DNA from: Exophiala sp. HKRS030
Taxonomy: Eukaryota; Ascomycota; Eurotiomycetes; Chaetothyriales; Herpotrichiellaceae
Reading direction: 5' to 3'
Assembly (NCBI GenBank): GCA_023897205.1
Contig: JAHWDD010000003.1
Location: forward strand, 6,327,665-6,391,664
DNA length: 64,000 nucleotides
The notes beneath the pieces were generated by a model, which saw nothing but the letters and a program-made list of their open reading frames with translations, made no database searches and was not told the origin of the DNA. Each line of letters begins with the position of its first letter. Position 1 is the first letter of the stretch. Below, piece by piece: positions 54,710 through 64,000 of the stretch. Position numbers and translations under genes: made by a program.

Positions 54710-56520
54710 TCATCAAGACTTTGGATATGCGTGTGTGGGAGTTCTTGATACCCGATTGGTTGCCACGAAAGTGACTTGCGACGCTGATGGATCTCTCATG
54801 ATAGGTTGACCAGAGTACCCTCTTCAAACTGCAAGTATGATGGCAACAGCTAATCACAACGATTGGAAATGAGACAAGGCCGGCCTTTGGTATGTCTTTG
54901 AACGTAAACGAAAATCCTCGTCATCTGGGATTCTACCATCCCCCGTCTTTTGCTCCCCCGTCGCATGTCCACGTTCTGAGTGTTGCTCTTTCCTATACTT
55001 TGAGAGAAAGAGCTTTCCACTGGGGAACTTGTAGACCTGATTATCTTCTTCAAGCAAATGTAGAATTTATGAAATATGTAGCCCGGCTGGAGGGCAATGA
55101 ATCTCACGCATGCATTCGCGACAGAGCAGAAATGGGGGAATAAAATTTGGATTGCTGCCTATTGTAAATACCACCATCCACCGTCTATCCAGCTCCAGGC
55201 AATGCAACCAAGACAACAAAAGAGTGACTATATCTCAGCCCTAGGAATTTGCCAGACCAAAGAAGACCTGGCCTGACCCCCCGACGATCAGTTCGATGGC
55301 CAGCACGCCTCGTCGCGTCCGCGTCCCACCAAGTCTTCGTCCCAGAAAAGAATATGAATCCAGTTCCACTCGTACAGGGTAGATCAAAAGAACGTCTCAG
55401 CACCGGTAATCACCATGTAGCTCGATTTGTGTCTGACGCCATGGCCTCATTGAAGAGACGCCGGGAGTCGGTTTTGGCTCCTATGGTCTCCTATGGTCTG
55501 GGAGGGGGTCGATTTGGTGGTGGCTTGCTGTTCTTCGGCTTGGTGCCTCCGTGGGGAGGACTGTTGCTGCCACTGGGTTTACTGTCTCCGCTGGACATGA
55601 TGGGCGTGGTATGATATAGATTTAAAGTGGTTGGTTATTGATTTGATTTTGAGGTTCTTGAGGCTTTGTAAGATGTTCGAAGAGGAGTGGTAGTTGAGCA
55701 GAGGATAGTCGGGAAATCTCGAGTTTATATAATCCATCGGAGGCGACGCAAACAGTCTTTTGACTCAATATTTTCCAAACAGCTCGTTGTGATTTCAAAC
55801 AGTTCGTCATAATTGCAAATATCTCGTCGTGATTGCCAATACCAACGGCAAACAGAGTAGTTCTGTTTTCCGGATATGGGTGACTGGAGAACGGTGTTTG
55901 ATCCAAGTGAGCAAGATGAGAGGTTCGCAGCGTGCAAGTTGATTGACTAGAGTAAAGTGACTGATCCTAGTAAGTGATGTGTCAACAAAATTGGGTGTTG
56001 TAACCAGGGAACGGTGCTAACATCGCAAGCGCATCCGAGACCATGTATTGGGGAGTCGCCATATCCGTCCGACCAATTTGAGCTGATTTACCTGCATTTT
56101 CGTGAGGTCGTCAATGTTTGATGTGAAGGGTCATGGTTAACACCCATTCAAGACTGTAGTCGCTGTACTTTGGCATGACGACTGCCGCCCGTACCAAAGC
56201 AGCGCCTAGAGTGGTTGAGAAGGGAAAAGATATTTGAGTGGGAACATTTCCTAAGCCGGATATAGCGAGAGGTGAACCCATCAGAAAACGTACATTTGTT
56301 GGTGTCCATGGGCTGAGACCTTTGAAACCTTCCCTCAAAGTGCTGAGTAGCTGCCTTTGCTTGAAGAAAATTGGGTATCTCGATTCTCGAATATCTGGTC
56401 AATGCTAAATGTGTTGAGCCAGTCATCGTGCCCTAGCCATCACCAACTAGAACCAATGTTGTAATGTACAGAAGGCAACCATGAGCCGTAGAGGCCACTT
56501 TTTATTTTACACGCAAGGTA
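54710..56520. other. 1.8 kb intergenic, no confident gene
   Basis: Short frames only. On the minus strand ATG at 55598 starts a 33-codon Gly/Pro/Lys-rich peptide (MSSGDSKPSGSNSPPHGG) that may be a first exon, but I cannot extend it. Tandem 20-nt repeats lie at 55781-55840. Confidence 0.45.
55761..55840. repeat. 20-nt tandem repeat, three to four degenerate copies
   Basis: Units begin at 55781 (AGCTCGTTGTGATTTCAAAC), 55801 (AGTTCGTCATAATTGCAAAT) and 55821 (ATCTCGTCGTGATTGCCAAT), exactly 20 nt each; 55761-55780 looks like a worn fourth copy. Intergenic, function unknown. Confidence 0.75.
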
Positions 56521-57280
56521 TTATGCTTCTGAAGTCAATCTCTCCGCAGCTTCTCTTGCTTTCTTTAGTTCTGCCTGTTGCTTCCTGAGAGCGTCCATGC
56601 CGGCCTTGACGAGCATGCGATCTGCGGCAGACTTGCGGGCGATTCCTTGTAATTTTCGTCTCAGAATATCGTCCTGTGGAGTGATTGATACATCCTTGCA
56701 TGCCGTCTTGTGTTCGAGCCATCTCCAGATTTCTCTTGAATGCTTGCCCTTCAGCCCCAGGATGCCATTCCTCGTGAAGATGGGGACTGATGTTGAGGTA
56801 GAGGCCTGATCAGCAGGTTCTTGTGGTTTGGTTTGTATCTCAGTCCATTCATCCTCCAGGTTATCGGAGTCATCTCGTTTTTGTAGTTTTTCTAATGAGG
56901 CTTTATCGGCGCTCTCAAACGTTAGCTCTAACGTTGAGCTTTGTGTGTCTTCGACCCTTATAGGTAAAGTAGGATTGTGGTATTTCAGTCGTGGGAGGCT
57001 GTCTTTCGCGAACATTCTGGGACCCTGGTTGCTTAAAGACCATTCGGTCCGTGGGAATCTCATGGTAAGTCGAGTTAATTGAGGAGATGGAGGAGGAGGA
57101 AGGACGGCTGCGCCTTTGCCATATTGAACCGCTAATAGCTGGAAAAGAATGAGCTTGAAGAAGATGGGTCAGGTCAACCCAGAACTCACTTTCTGGTTTT
57201 TGTTAGCAAAGAACACTGTCTTCAAGCCAGATCGGACTTACTGGTTGGAAGTTTCGCATGCGCTTTGCGAGATTCACCAT
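56521..57280 (-). CDS. Mitochondrial ribosomal protein, L51/S25/CI-B8 domain (mL61/Mrp49-like)
   Basis: Large-subunit mitoribosomal protein of 219 residues. Exons on the minus strand: 57280-57242 (MVNLAKRMRNFQP), a three-base exon 57192-57190 (AAA, Lys), and 57138-56521. The first exon plus LLAVQYGKGAAVLPPPPSP at the start of the last exon give the N-terminus expected for the family, which is missed if the ATG at 57063 is used. The thioredoxin-like L51/S25/CI-B8 domain continues with LPRLKYHNPTLPIRVED and LELTFESADK to about residue 105. The C-terminal half is a fungal-type extension ending in a Lys/Ala/Glu-rich helix (LRKQQAELKKAREAAERL). Skipping the tiny exon would lose one lysine only, so both models stay in frame. 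Confidence 0.82.
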
Positions 57281-59107
57281 TTTCGCTGATTTCTGTCGAA
57301 GCTGCTTGGGATGGTTGTGATGGTACAAACACAAAATGTAAACAAATATTACAGAAAATGAGGTTTACAATTCATTCACTCCGCAGAAGCAGAAATAACA
57401 ACACGATATACTGGATTAATCAGAGCAACCTCGTGAAACCGCCATCAGTGCTTTTGCTCATGGGAATTTCCGCTATTCTGCAAACACGCCAAGCCAAGGC
57501 TGTGGCTCGGCGTCAGAATAGCGGAGACAGGCTCGGCAAGGCCAGGAAGAAAAGGGGAGCCATATTGTCTGACCCGCGGACCTGAAGACCCGCCTAATGT
57601 CGTATAGAGCAATCAATAGATGAATGTCTGGTCCATTGCCGTTTATGATTATATTTGAAGAGCTTGGTGAAATGCCTCGTGACAAGCGTTCTGCATATTC
57701 CCACTCTTTAGCAGCAAATGAAGTTTCTTGTGGACTAGTAGTATGGCTTGTGTCCCTTGTGTCCATCATCTTTCTCTACCTCATTGTGCATGGTAGCATG
57801 TCTTGTGCTGGGATTGTATACTGTTTCCTTCTCTTTGATGACCTGTTGTAACCAAGCGTTGCTAATTGTTGTGAAAGAAGCTTTGCGAAGGGAGAGAAAT
57901 TCAGCCACTGCTTCGCACATGCAAAAATGTGAGGATGTGAGTGAGATTTTTCGTGCATAGGCTGGAACTCCTCGACGGGGATCAATAGATCTCTGGCGTC
58001 ACATTGAGATACAGAGCACCCATCATTGTCCTCGACAAAGCATCCTAGGAGACGTTGAGGAAGATTTCATGGACAAAGCCATTCGACGGACATGTGAGGC
58101 TGAGAGACATCCTGTGGCAGTCAGTTCATTTTCTCTGTCAAAGACCTGGAATGCTTCTTCTGGCCGACGATCGCAACGATGTGCCTTGACGAAAGAGTAT
58201 TGCACAATCCTGGGCTAGACTTAAGTGTAGCTTGCGATGAGGATGACTTTGCACAAGAGCCCTATCAAGGGAAGACATGAAGGTGTTCATGAGAGAGTCC
58301 TGTGCACGTGGTTATTCGAGGTGATGGGCTGCCTGTGCAAGGTGTAAGAAAATGATTCCACGAGCAGAGTATCCTCCAGAATATGCCACCGGAGCATAGT
58401 GAAATCTGTCCTCGATGCTCTGCCGGGAACCATAACGATTCAATTGAAGTACAGTGAGCTTTCAGACGAGGAGGGTGATTGTCTAGAGAAGAATAGAACA
58501 GCAGGGCAGGTTTCTTGAGGGCGTGGGTAGGTGGACAGCATGGAGGATTTCCGGATTGTCTCTCGAGAACTGTTGAAATGAATAAGCAGTACAGGACTGA
58601 AATGCCAGAAGAATCCAGTGTCAATACAACCGGAAAGAACCAGAAAAAGAAAACAATGACCAGTATTGTCGACTGAATGCAATGACTGTCCCAGTGGTAT
58701 ACTCTGGTGAGCGCAGGCATGGCCGGCTGTCCTTCCCTCCTCGTGATTCCAGCCATGTAGAGCAGCCTTTCCCAGTGAATTGTCTTTCACAGATCTTCCC
58801 TTCCCTCCTCAACCTTCTCTCCTCCCAACATCATCCTTTCATCAAACATTCATCAAGAAAAGTCCTTTGTAACTCTCTTCTCATCGTTGAAACCGTTCCA
58901 GATTGTCCCAGGCTATCGTCTGCGTGTCCGTGAGGACATCGTAGGAGTACGCTGCCGTCACTCTGAGCGATCTCCATACTCATTCCCTTCCCTCATCAAC
59001 CTTGATCATCACAATCACACTTTCTCTTCCTAGAATATCTCTTCAAATCCTTTCCTACATCTCCCAGAGACTATATCCTTGAATACAGTCTGAGTACCTC
59101 ACCAATC
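57281..59107. other. Divergent intergenic region with pyrimidine-rich leader
   Basis: Between the mitoribosomal gene and the glycosyltransferase. No convincing gene. From about 58790 to 59100 the plus strand is strongly CT rich (for example CTTCCCTCCTCAACC), as in leaders of well expressed fungal genes, so the transferase transcript likely starts there. Confidence 0.5.
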
Positions 59108-61220
59108 ATGGCTGACTCCGACGCTGGCACTTACCAGCTGGATGTCACGTCTCCAGAGGCAGTCCGTATACTCAAGGCTCTGGACCATCCTAAGTATAAC
59201 ATCGTTCAACTTGGAGACAAGCCAAAGATGCCCATCTCTTATGTTGCAAATGCATTCGGCGTTCTTGCTTTGTTTCAGCTCTTCACCTACCTCACTCTTT
59301 TGTATTACAACATCAGCTTGAGTTCAAGAGCAGGCATAAACACCTTGGCTGCAAAGTTGTTCCTCACCGGACAATGTTTCGAGCACTGTGAGTGACCTTT
59401 AACAGCTTCTGTGAAGAGACACCTCTGACATGTGCGCAGTTGGAACCATCGGCGACAATCTTTGGAGACTTCTTGTTAGCTTCAAGCGATCCGAAATCCC
59501 ACGTCCGACCCTTCGCCTCCTGGGTGATAAAGTTCCGCTCGTTGATCTCTTCATCGTCTCTTGTGGTGAACCAAGAGACATCGTCCTCGACACTGTGAAA
59601 GCAGCCCTGCAGATCGACTATCCCAGAGACAGATTCCGAGTCATCCTCTCCGATGATGGCAAGGACATGAAGCTGAAGAAAGCTTGTGAAGGTATCAAGA
59701 TAAAATACCACAACCTTCACTATTGGGCCCGTAAGAAGGGAAAAGAGAACCATGGATACAAGGCTGGCAACCTCAACACCGCCATCAGAAAACTCGATAA
59801 GCCAGCTGAGTTCAAAGCTGTATTCGATGCTGATATGATTCCGGAACCCAGCGTTCTTCGTGTCCTCATTCCGCATATCTTGATCGACGACCGGGTCGGT
59901 ATGGTGACATGTGCACAAGTGAGTGGCCTGATGTTCCTCGTAGCCATGGCATAAATTGACAATCAACAGCATCACTACAACATCCCTGATAATGACCCGT
60001 TGTATCAGGCAAATGTGACCGGCCCTGGCGCAGATGATGGTCTTCGTGACAGCGTCAATGCATCTTGGTGCCCAGGCAGTGGTTTCATCATTCGACATGA
60101 TGCATGGTTTGACATTGGTGGATTCCCCGAGTTCTCCATTACGGAGGATCTGATCACCAGCTGGTTGCTTCACGGCAGAGGTTGGAAGATTGCACTCGTC
60201 CATGAGGTCCTTCAATGGGGCATCCAGCCTGACTGCATCATCAGTCATTTGAAACAGCGTCGTCGTTGGGTGAGTGACATAGAACATTGCCAGTGTGAAC
60301 ATGACTGACGAGGGTAGTGGACTGGCCATATCCGTGACTCTTGGAAACTGAAATTCTCTTTCCACGAACGCCTCCGAGGTGCTACCTTTGTGCAACGCTT
60401 CGCCATGTTTCATCACTGTCTTCGCCCATGGTTTTACACTGTCTGCAGACTGGGTGGTCTCCTTCTTTGCTTCATCGCCATGACGATCGGGCCAGTCGTT
60501 GCAACTCCTCGCGCGCATTCCTTGCTCAACGTGATCTTGGTTCTGGCCTTCCGCTGGTTTTTTTCTACGTGGTCGGACTGGAAATCCATTCACCATGGTA
60601 TCTTCTGGAACTTGAGAAGACGCCAAGCGACAAACGTCTGGCTTGCCAACCACTTCTCCCGGGATGCTATACAAACTCTGATCCCCTTTGGCTTCTTGGG
60701 CTGGGGCAAGAAGCTTGGGTTTGAAATCAGTGGCGCCGACAAATCCTCCACTGGCATCAAGGAACGATATGTTGAAAAACGGCCTAAAGAACCCAAAGAG
60801 CGTCTTTTCGGCATCCAACGTCATGAGGGCATTTTGTATCACGGAGTCGTTGCCGTCGTGTACGTGATTGCCATCGTCGTTGTCCTGGTTCTCGAGGTGC
60901 GGAATCCCTCGCCAAATTTCTGGCATCGAATCATGGCTCGAATCGGATTCCCGGGCATGTGCATCATCGAGGTGGCACCTTTGTACCTGACTCCCATCGT
61001 CTATACCATCTATCCACCAACAATGCCAAAACGCCGTGACTGCATGGTGTATAATGCAGAGTTGAAGGTTTGGCGCGCAGCTGAGAAGTACAAGACCATC
61101 AAGTGGACGCGCGAGTCGTGGTGGCTGGAAGTACCACATGCTCTGGCCTTGACCTGGCTCGTCTCCTGCATGTTCTACCTCCACCGCCTTCAAGGTTCGG
61201 GTGCCAACGAGCTTGCGTAA
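59108..61220 (+). CDS. Processive GT2 glycosyltransferase (cellulose/hyaluronan synthase-like)
   Basis: Membrane polysaccharide synthase of 653 residues. Exons 59108-59387, 59440-59918, 59970-60269, 60318-61220; introns 52, 51 and 48 nt. One span lies near residues 50-75 (ANAFGVLALFQLFTYLTLLY). The cytosolic GT-A domain has all catalytic marks: VSCGEPRD (about 130), LSDDGKD (about 165), the DxD in FDADMIPEP (about 222), the base TED in SITEDLITSW (about 311) and QRRRW (about 349), whose Trp is the last codon before intron 3. Four or so C-terminal spans follow. Fungal relatives make beta-glucans or unknown polymers; product not predictable. A long antisense frame covers the whole gene but looks like a codon-bias shadow. 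Confidence 0.9.
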
Positions 61221-61644
61221 AGCGTGGCTGACTGAGGTGGCAACAATTGTCGACAAGAATCTGCGTGTCCTCACGCACCACTGCAACCAACGCAATTGAG
61301 CCATCGGTCAGGAATGCGTGACAGGCTGAGGAGGGTACATGGTGCTCGCGTGGGATAAGATACAAGAAAGAGCTTTATGAAGAGGCATAAGTTGACCATT
61401 ATACACTTTGCAATTGTGAATGTGTACTCGGAGAAAGTGTATCAAGAAAGAATGGCAACATGCATCAGTGTGGGAGTATGACACAGAAATCACAAGATAA
61501 ATGCTTGCTTGGTAGCAGCATGGGCTCACGCAAAGAGACAAACGGAAAGACAGACAGATGTCGTCAAATGTACTTACAGCACAACAGAATTAGCTTATGT
61601 TCTTTCGTTCAACGCAATGAACAAAGCGGGAGTTTATTGCTGAA
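61221..61644. other. Convergent intergenic region, no gene seen
   Basis: 3' regions of the glycosyltransferase and Rrg9 genes; nothing recognised. Confidence 0.55.
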
Positions 61645-62517
61645 TCAAGCACTCCTCGCATTATCCAGCATTTCCTTCGCTCTCAGGTTCTCTTCGAATT
61701 CATCAGGATCCTCCTGTGGTCTCTCCTTTCTCCTCTTTGGCCTCAGGCCTAATTCTGCCTGCTGGTCCCAGATCCGGTCATGCCTCTTGGCCCATCGTTC
61801 CCTTTTCTTCTCCATTTCCTTTTCAGATGGCCGCCATTTACTCTTGAGGATACGACGAATGGCTTCCGGTGACACTTTGAAATGCTCTGCTAATAGCGGT
61901 GTAGAGTATCTTTCTGGATCCTGTTCATGAAGACTGCGGATGCCTTCCATAGTGTCTGGAGACAATCTCTTTCTTGGATTCCATCCTCCTTCACCAAACT
62001 TCTTCTTCAGAGCGTCTTTTTGTATTTGCCATGGTTCTGACTTTTGTTTTCTAGGATCGACCAACTCTCTCAATTCCACCCGTCTTTTTCCTTCCTTCTT
62101 GTGGCCTCTCGCGCTTGCCGAGCCAGAATCTTGAGATCTAGGCTTGTCTTGTAACGACATCTCAATGAAATCTTCTTGAAGCTGCTGAGACTGCCCGCGG
62201 GTTTCCGAGGACGGCGAGATTCCAGAGCCAGATTGCCCAGCATTCCCACAGCTGAACCTTGAGCCTAGCCCAGATCCAGACTCTTCTAGTTGTCGGTGAT
62301 CGAGTGATGCAGCTGCTGTACGAGAAGATGACAGCCTCCGCCTCTTTGATACATGGCCAGTCCGATTAGGTGCAAAAACAGAAGACGCAGATGAGTTGCG
62401 GAGAAAGGGAGTCGATGCTGAGGATATTGACGACTTGAAAGTGAGGATAGGCGAAGACGGTGTCCTGCAACGGATGGTGTGTAAAACGATACTGCTGGAT
62501 TTGCTACTGAAAACCAT
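61645..62517 (-). CDS. rrg9: Required for respiratory growth protein 9, mitochondrial (neugrin-like)
   Basis: Single exon, 290 residues. The N-terminal 60-70 residues are Ser/Arg rich with almost no acids, fitting a mitochondrial presequence. The Rrg9/neugrin core runs from about residue 160 to 235: [41 protein letters not shown], and [23 protein letters not shown], a helix-turn-helix-like unit typical of the family. The tail is basic and charged. In yeast Rrg9 is needed to keep mitochondrial DNA and respiratory growth; human neugrin acts in mitochondrial rRNA handling. It is divergent from the MpaB-like gene across a 317-bp shared promoter. Confidence 0.92.
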   Translation of the reverse strand: MVFSSKSSSIVLHTIRCRTPSSPILTFKSSISSASTPFLRNSSASSVFAPNRTGHVSKRRRLSSSRTAAASLDHRQLEESGSGLGSRFSCGNAGQSGSGISPSSETRGQSQQLQEDFIEMSLQDKPRSQDSGSASARGHKKEGKRRVELRELVDPRKQKSEPWQIQKDALKKKFGEGGWNPRKRLSPDTMEGIRSLHEQDPERYSTPLLAEHFKVSPEAIRRILKSKWRPSEKEMEKKRERWAKRHDRIWDQQAELGLRPKRRKERPQEDPDEFEENLRAKEMLDNARSA

Positions 62518-62834
62518 GATGCCAGAATCTTACAGTCTGTGCTACACGTTCGACAGTAGCATCAATCCTCAGGACTCTGGAGAATACAGAATGCGAGATG
62601 CAGAACTACAATCATTTGGGCGCAGGCGATTAATTTGTTGTTCGGATGATTTGCATCATGACTAGCCGAATCGCCGCATCTAAGCGAAACTTGACTCGTG
62701 ACGCTTCGTTGACATCAACACCATCCACTAAAAGGATAAGGTGACGGCTATATCGCCTTCCACAAGATGTTGTCCTTCTATCATCTCGAGGCAGGTTGCC
62801 GCCATCAAAGAGAGGACTCACTTCCTGAAAGAAA
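62518..62834. promoter_or_regulatory. Shared divergent promoter of rrg9 and MpaB-like gene
   Basis: 317 bp between two outward-facing start codons. No clear TATA box or known site is seen. Confidence 0.4.
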
Positions 62835-64000
62835 ATGGCGTGGCCCAATCCATTCCGGCGAAGGGACGAGAATACTCGGACGTGCTGGGGCTACACATTT
62901 CAGTTGACCTCGGAACATCTTACAGCCGAGCAAGCCCATCCTATGAAACACACCTACGATGTGTTGGGTGAAGAATGCTACCAGATTTTGAATCAGCTGG
63001 ATCCGCCGGCAAACAGAGCAGACGATGTCGTACCAACGGCACGAGCAGATGCAGAAAAAGCAGGCAAAGACGGCGACTCAAAGTCAAACCAGTCCAAACC
63101 CACCAAGAGGGACCTATACTTACTTCTAAGAGACAACAAGGACAAGCACGCAAAGCTCCAGCAACTATGGAACGAAGCAACGACTGTCCCGGATTGGGTC
63201 GACTGGGAACAAATCGCCCGTGGTCAGGACGTCTTTTATCGCTACGGAGGTGCCACCTTGACCGGTCTGGCCTTTCAGTCACTCCTGGGAGGCATGGGTG
63301 CCAACCGGGTCGTCGAAGTCCTTGCCAGAACAGGTGGATTCTCGGTCAAAGTCGCCCGCCACCGGCTCTTCGAAACGACCCAACACATTCTCGAATGCAC
63401 GAGGTCGGTCGATTCGATCCAGCCGGGAGGCATTGGCTTCGCGTCGAGTCTTCGAGTTCGACTGTTGCATGCGGCAGTCAGACACCGAATCATGAAGCTC
63501 GCCGAGACAAGGCCCGACTACTACAGTGTTGAAAAGTACGGCATCCCCATCAACGACCTGGACTGCATCGCCACGATCGGGACCTTCTCGGGCACCATCA
63601 TCTGGCTGTCCTTGCCCCGGCAGGGGATATGGCTCCGCGAGCAAGAAGTGGTCGACTACATCGCCCTCTGGCGGTTGATCGCACACTACATGGGCACCCC
63701 GACCGAATGGTTCGAGACGCCCGCGAGAGCCAAGGCGATGATGGAGTCGCTGCTGATGAACGAGATCAACCCGACCGACACTTCCAAGATCCTGGCCGCG
63801 AATGTCATTCGCTGTCTGGAAAATCAACCCCCTACATACGCGTCGCGCTCGTTCCTCGAAGTCAACGCCCGCTGGCTCAACGGGAGTGACCTGTGCGACG
63901 CTCTGGGCATCGGTCGTCCGTCGGCGTGGTACTGGGCGCTCATGGCGGGACAGTGTCTGTTTTTCATGTCCGTGTGCTATCTGTACAGGTCCATACCGGC
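62835..64000 (+). CDS. MpaB/rubber oxygenase-type protein (DUF2236), 3' end outside window
   Basis: Open frame without introns from ATG at 62835 to the window end, at least 388 residues. The start is supported by MAWPNPFRRRDENTRTCWGY, then FQLTSEHLTAEQAHPMKHTYD, the usual N-terminal block of fungal DUF2236 proteins. The catalytic-type domain follows: VPDWVDWEQIARGQDVFYRY, FQSLLGGMGANRVVEVLART, and the helix with LLHAAVRHRIMK that carries heme-ligand-type histidines. A hydrophobic span (MAGQCLFFMSVCYLYRS) lies at the cut edge, fitting an ER-anchored oxygenase. MpaB of mycophenolic acid synthesis cleaves a farnesyl chain oxidatively; the substrate here is unknown, and no biosynthetic partner genes are visible. 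Confidence 0.87.
   Translation, partial: MAWPNPFRRRDENTRTCWGYTFQLTSEHLTAEQAHPMKHTYDVLGEECYQILNQLDPPANRADDVVPTARADAEKAGKDGDSKSNQSKPTKRDLYLLLRDNKDKHAKLQQLWNEATTVPDWVDWEQIARGQDVFYRYGGATLTGLAFQSLLGGMGANRVVEVLARTGGFSVKVARHRLFETTQHILECTRSVDSIQPGGIGFASSLRVRLLHAAVRHRIMKLAETRPDYYSVEKYGIPINDLDCIATIGTFSGTIIWLSLPRQGIWLREQEVVDYIALWRLIAHYMGTPTEWFETPARAKAMMESLLMNEINPTDTSKILAANVIRCLENQPPTYASRSFLEVNARWLNGSDLCDALGIGRPSAWYWALMAGQCLFFMSVCYLYRSIP

Noticed and set aside
58265..58756. 163-codon minus-strand frame with a hydrophobic stretch ahead of the GT2 gene
   Set aside because: The hydrophobic part comes from complementing a low-complexity leader region; overlapping frames in other phases look equally plausible.
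59364..61304. 646-codon open frame antisense to the GT2 gene
   Set aside because: It runs over exons and all three introns of a well-supported enzyme on the other strand, has no domain likeness, and such long mirror frames arise from codon bias.

Overview
The window is nuclear DNA of a filamentous ascomycete (Pezizomycotina). Genes are split by many short introns, mostly 42-100 nt, with GT-AG borders and CTRAC-type branch sites a few bases before the acceptor. Intergenic spaces run from about 100 bp to several kb, base composition is near 50% GC, and gene families such as CrnA-type nitrate transporter, Zn2Cys6 regulator, Medusa-like regulator and MpaB-like oxygenase are typical of the group. 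The gene mix would suit Eurotiomycetes, perhaps Chaetothyriales, but that rank is a guess. I see no rRNA, CRISPR, intact transposon or recognisable tRNA.

Layout. 1.5-4.6 kb: nitrate transporter, converging on a zinc-independent MDR dehydrogenase. 5.7-14.7 kb: a run of four genes that looks like a small catabolic cluster: secreted or membrane M19 dipeptidase, Zn2Cys6 regulator, POT-family peptide transporter and an HSL-type alpha/beta hydrolase. 15-19.7 kb: a disordered nuclear-type protein and a Medusa-like developmental regulator, followed by about 5 kb without a convincing gene that may hold the regulator's long leader. 25-32.4 kb: an MDR reductase, a class V PLP enzyme (Egt2/cysteine desulfurase-like) and an F-box/LRR-like protein. 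34.8-42.7 kb: a mitochondrial DUF1992 (DNAJC28-like) protein, a small membrane protein, an uncharacterised 470-residue protein and a putative DNA-binding protein. 43.4-46.3 kb: an MCT-type transporter and mitochondrial HMG-CoA lyase. 49.8-53.4 kb: tRNA wybutosine synthase Tyw4/Ppm2. 53.8-54.7 kb: a gene with a disturbed reading frame. 56.5-64 kb: mitochondrial ribosomal protein mL61-like, a GT2 cellulose/hyaluronan synthase-like enzyme, Rrg9, and an MpaB-type oxygenase running off the end.

How the genes work together: most are independent housekeeping genes. The exception is 5.7-14.7 kb, where import of di/tripeptides, their cleavage and a local regulator would make one pathway, and GATA-type sites hint at nitrogen control. 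The nitrate transporter nearby is also a nitrogen gene, but no nitrate or nitrite reductase is in view. Splice borders below were worked out by eye from frame continuity and family conservation; none is confirmed by transcript data.
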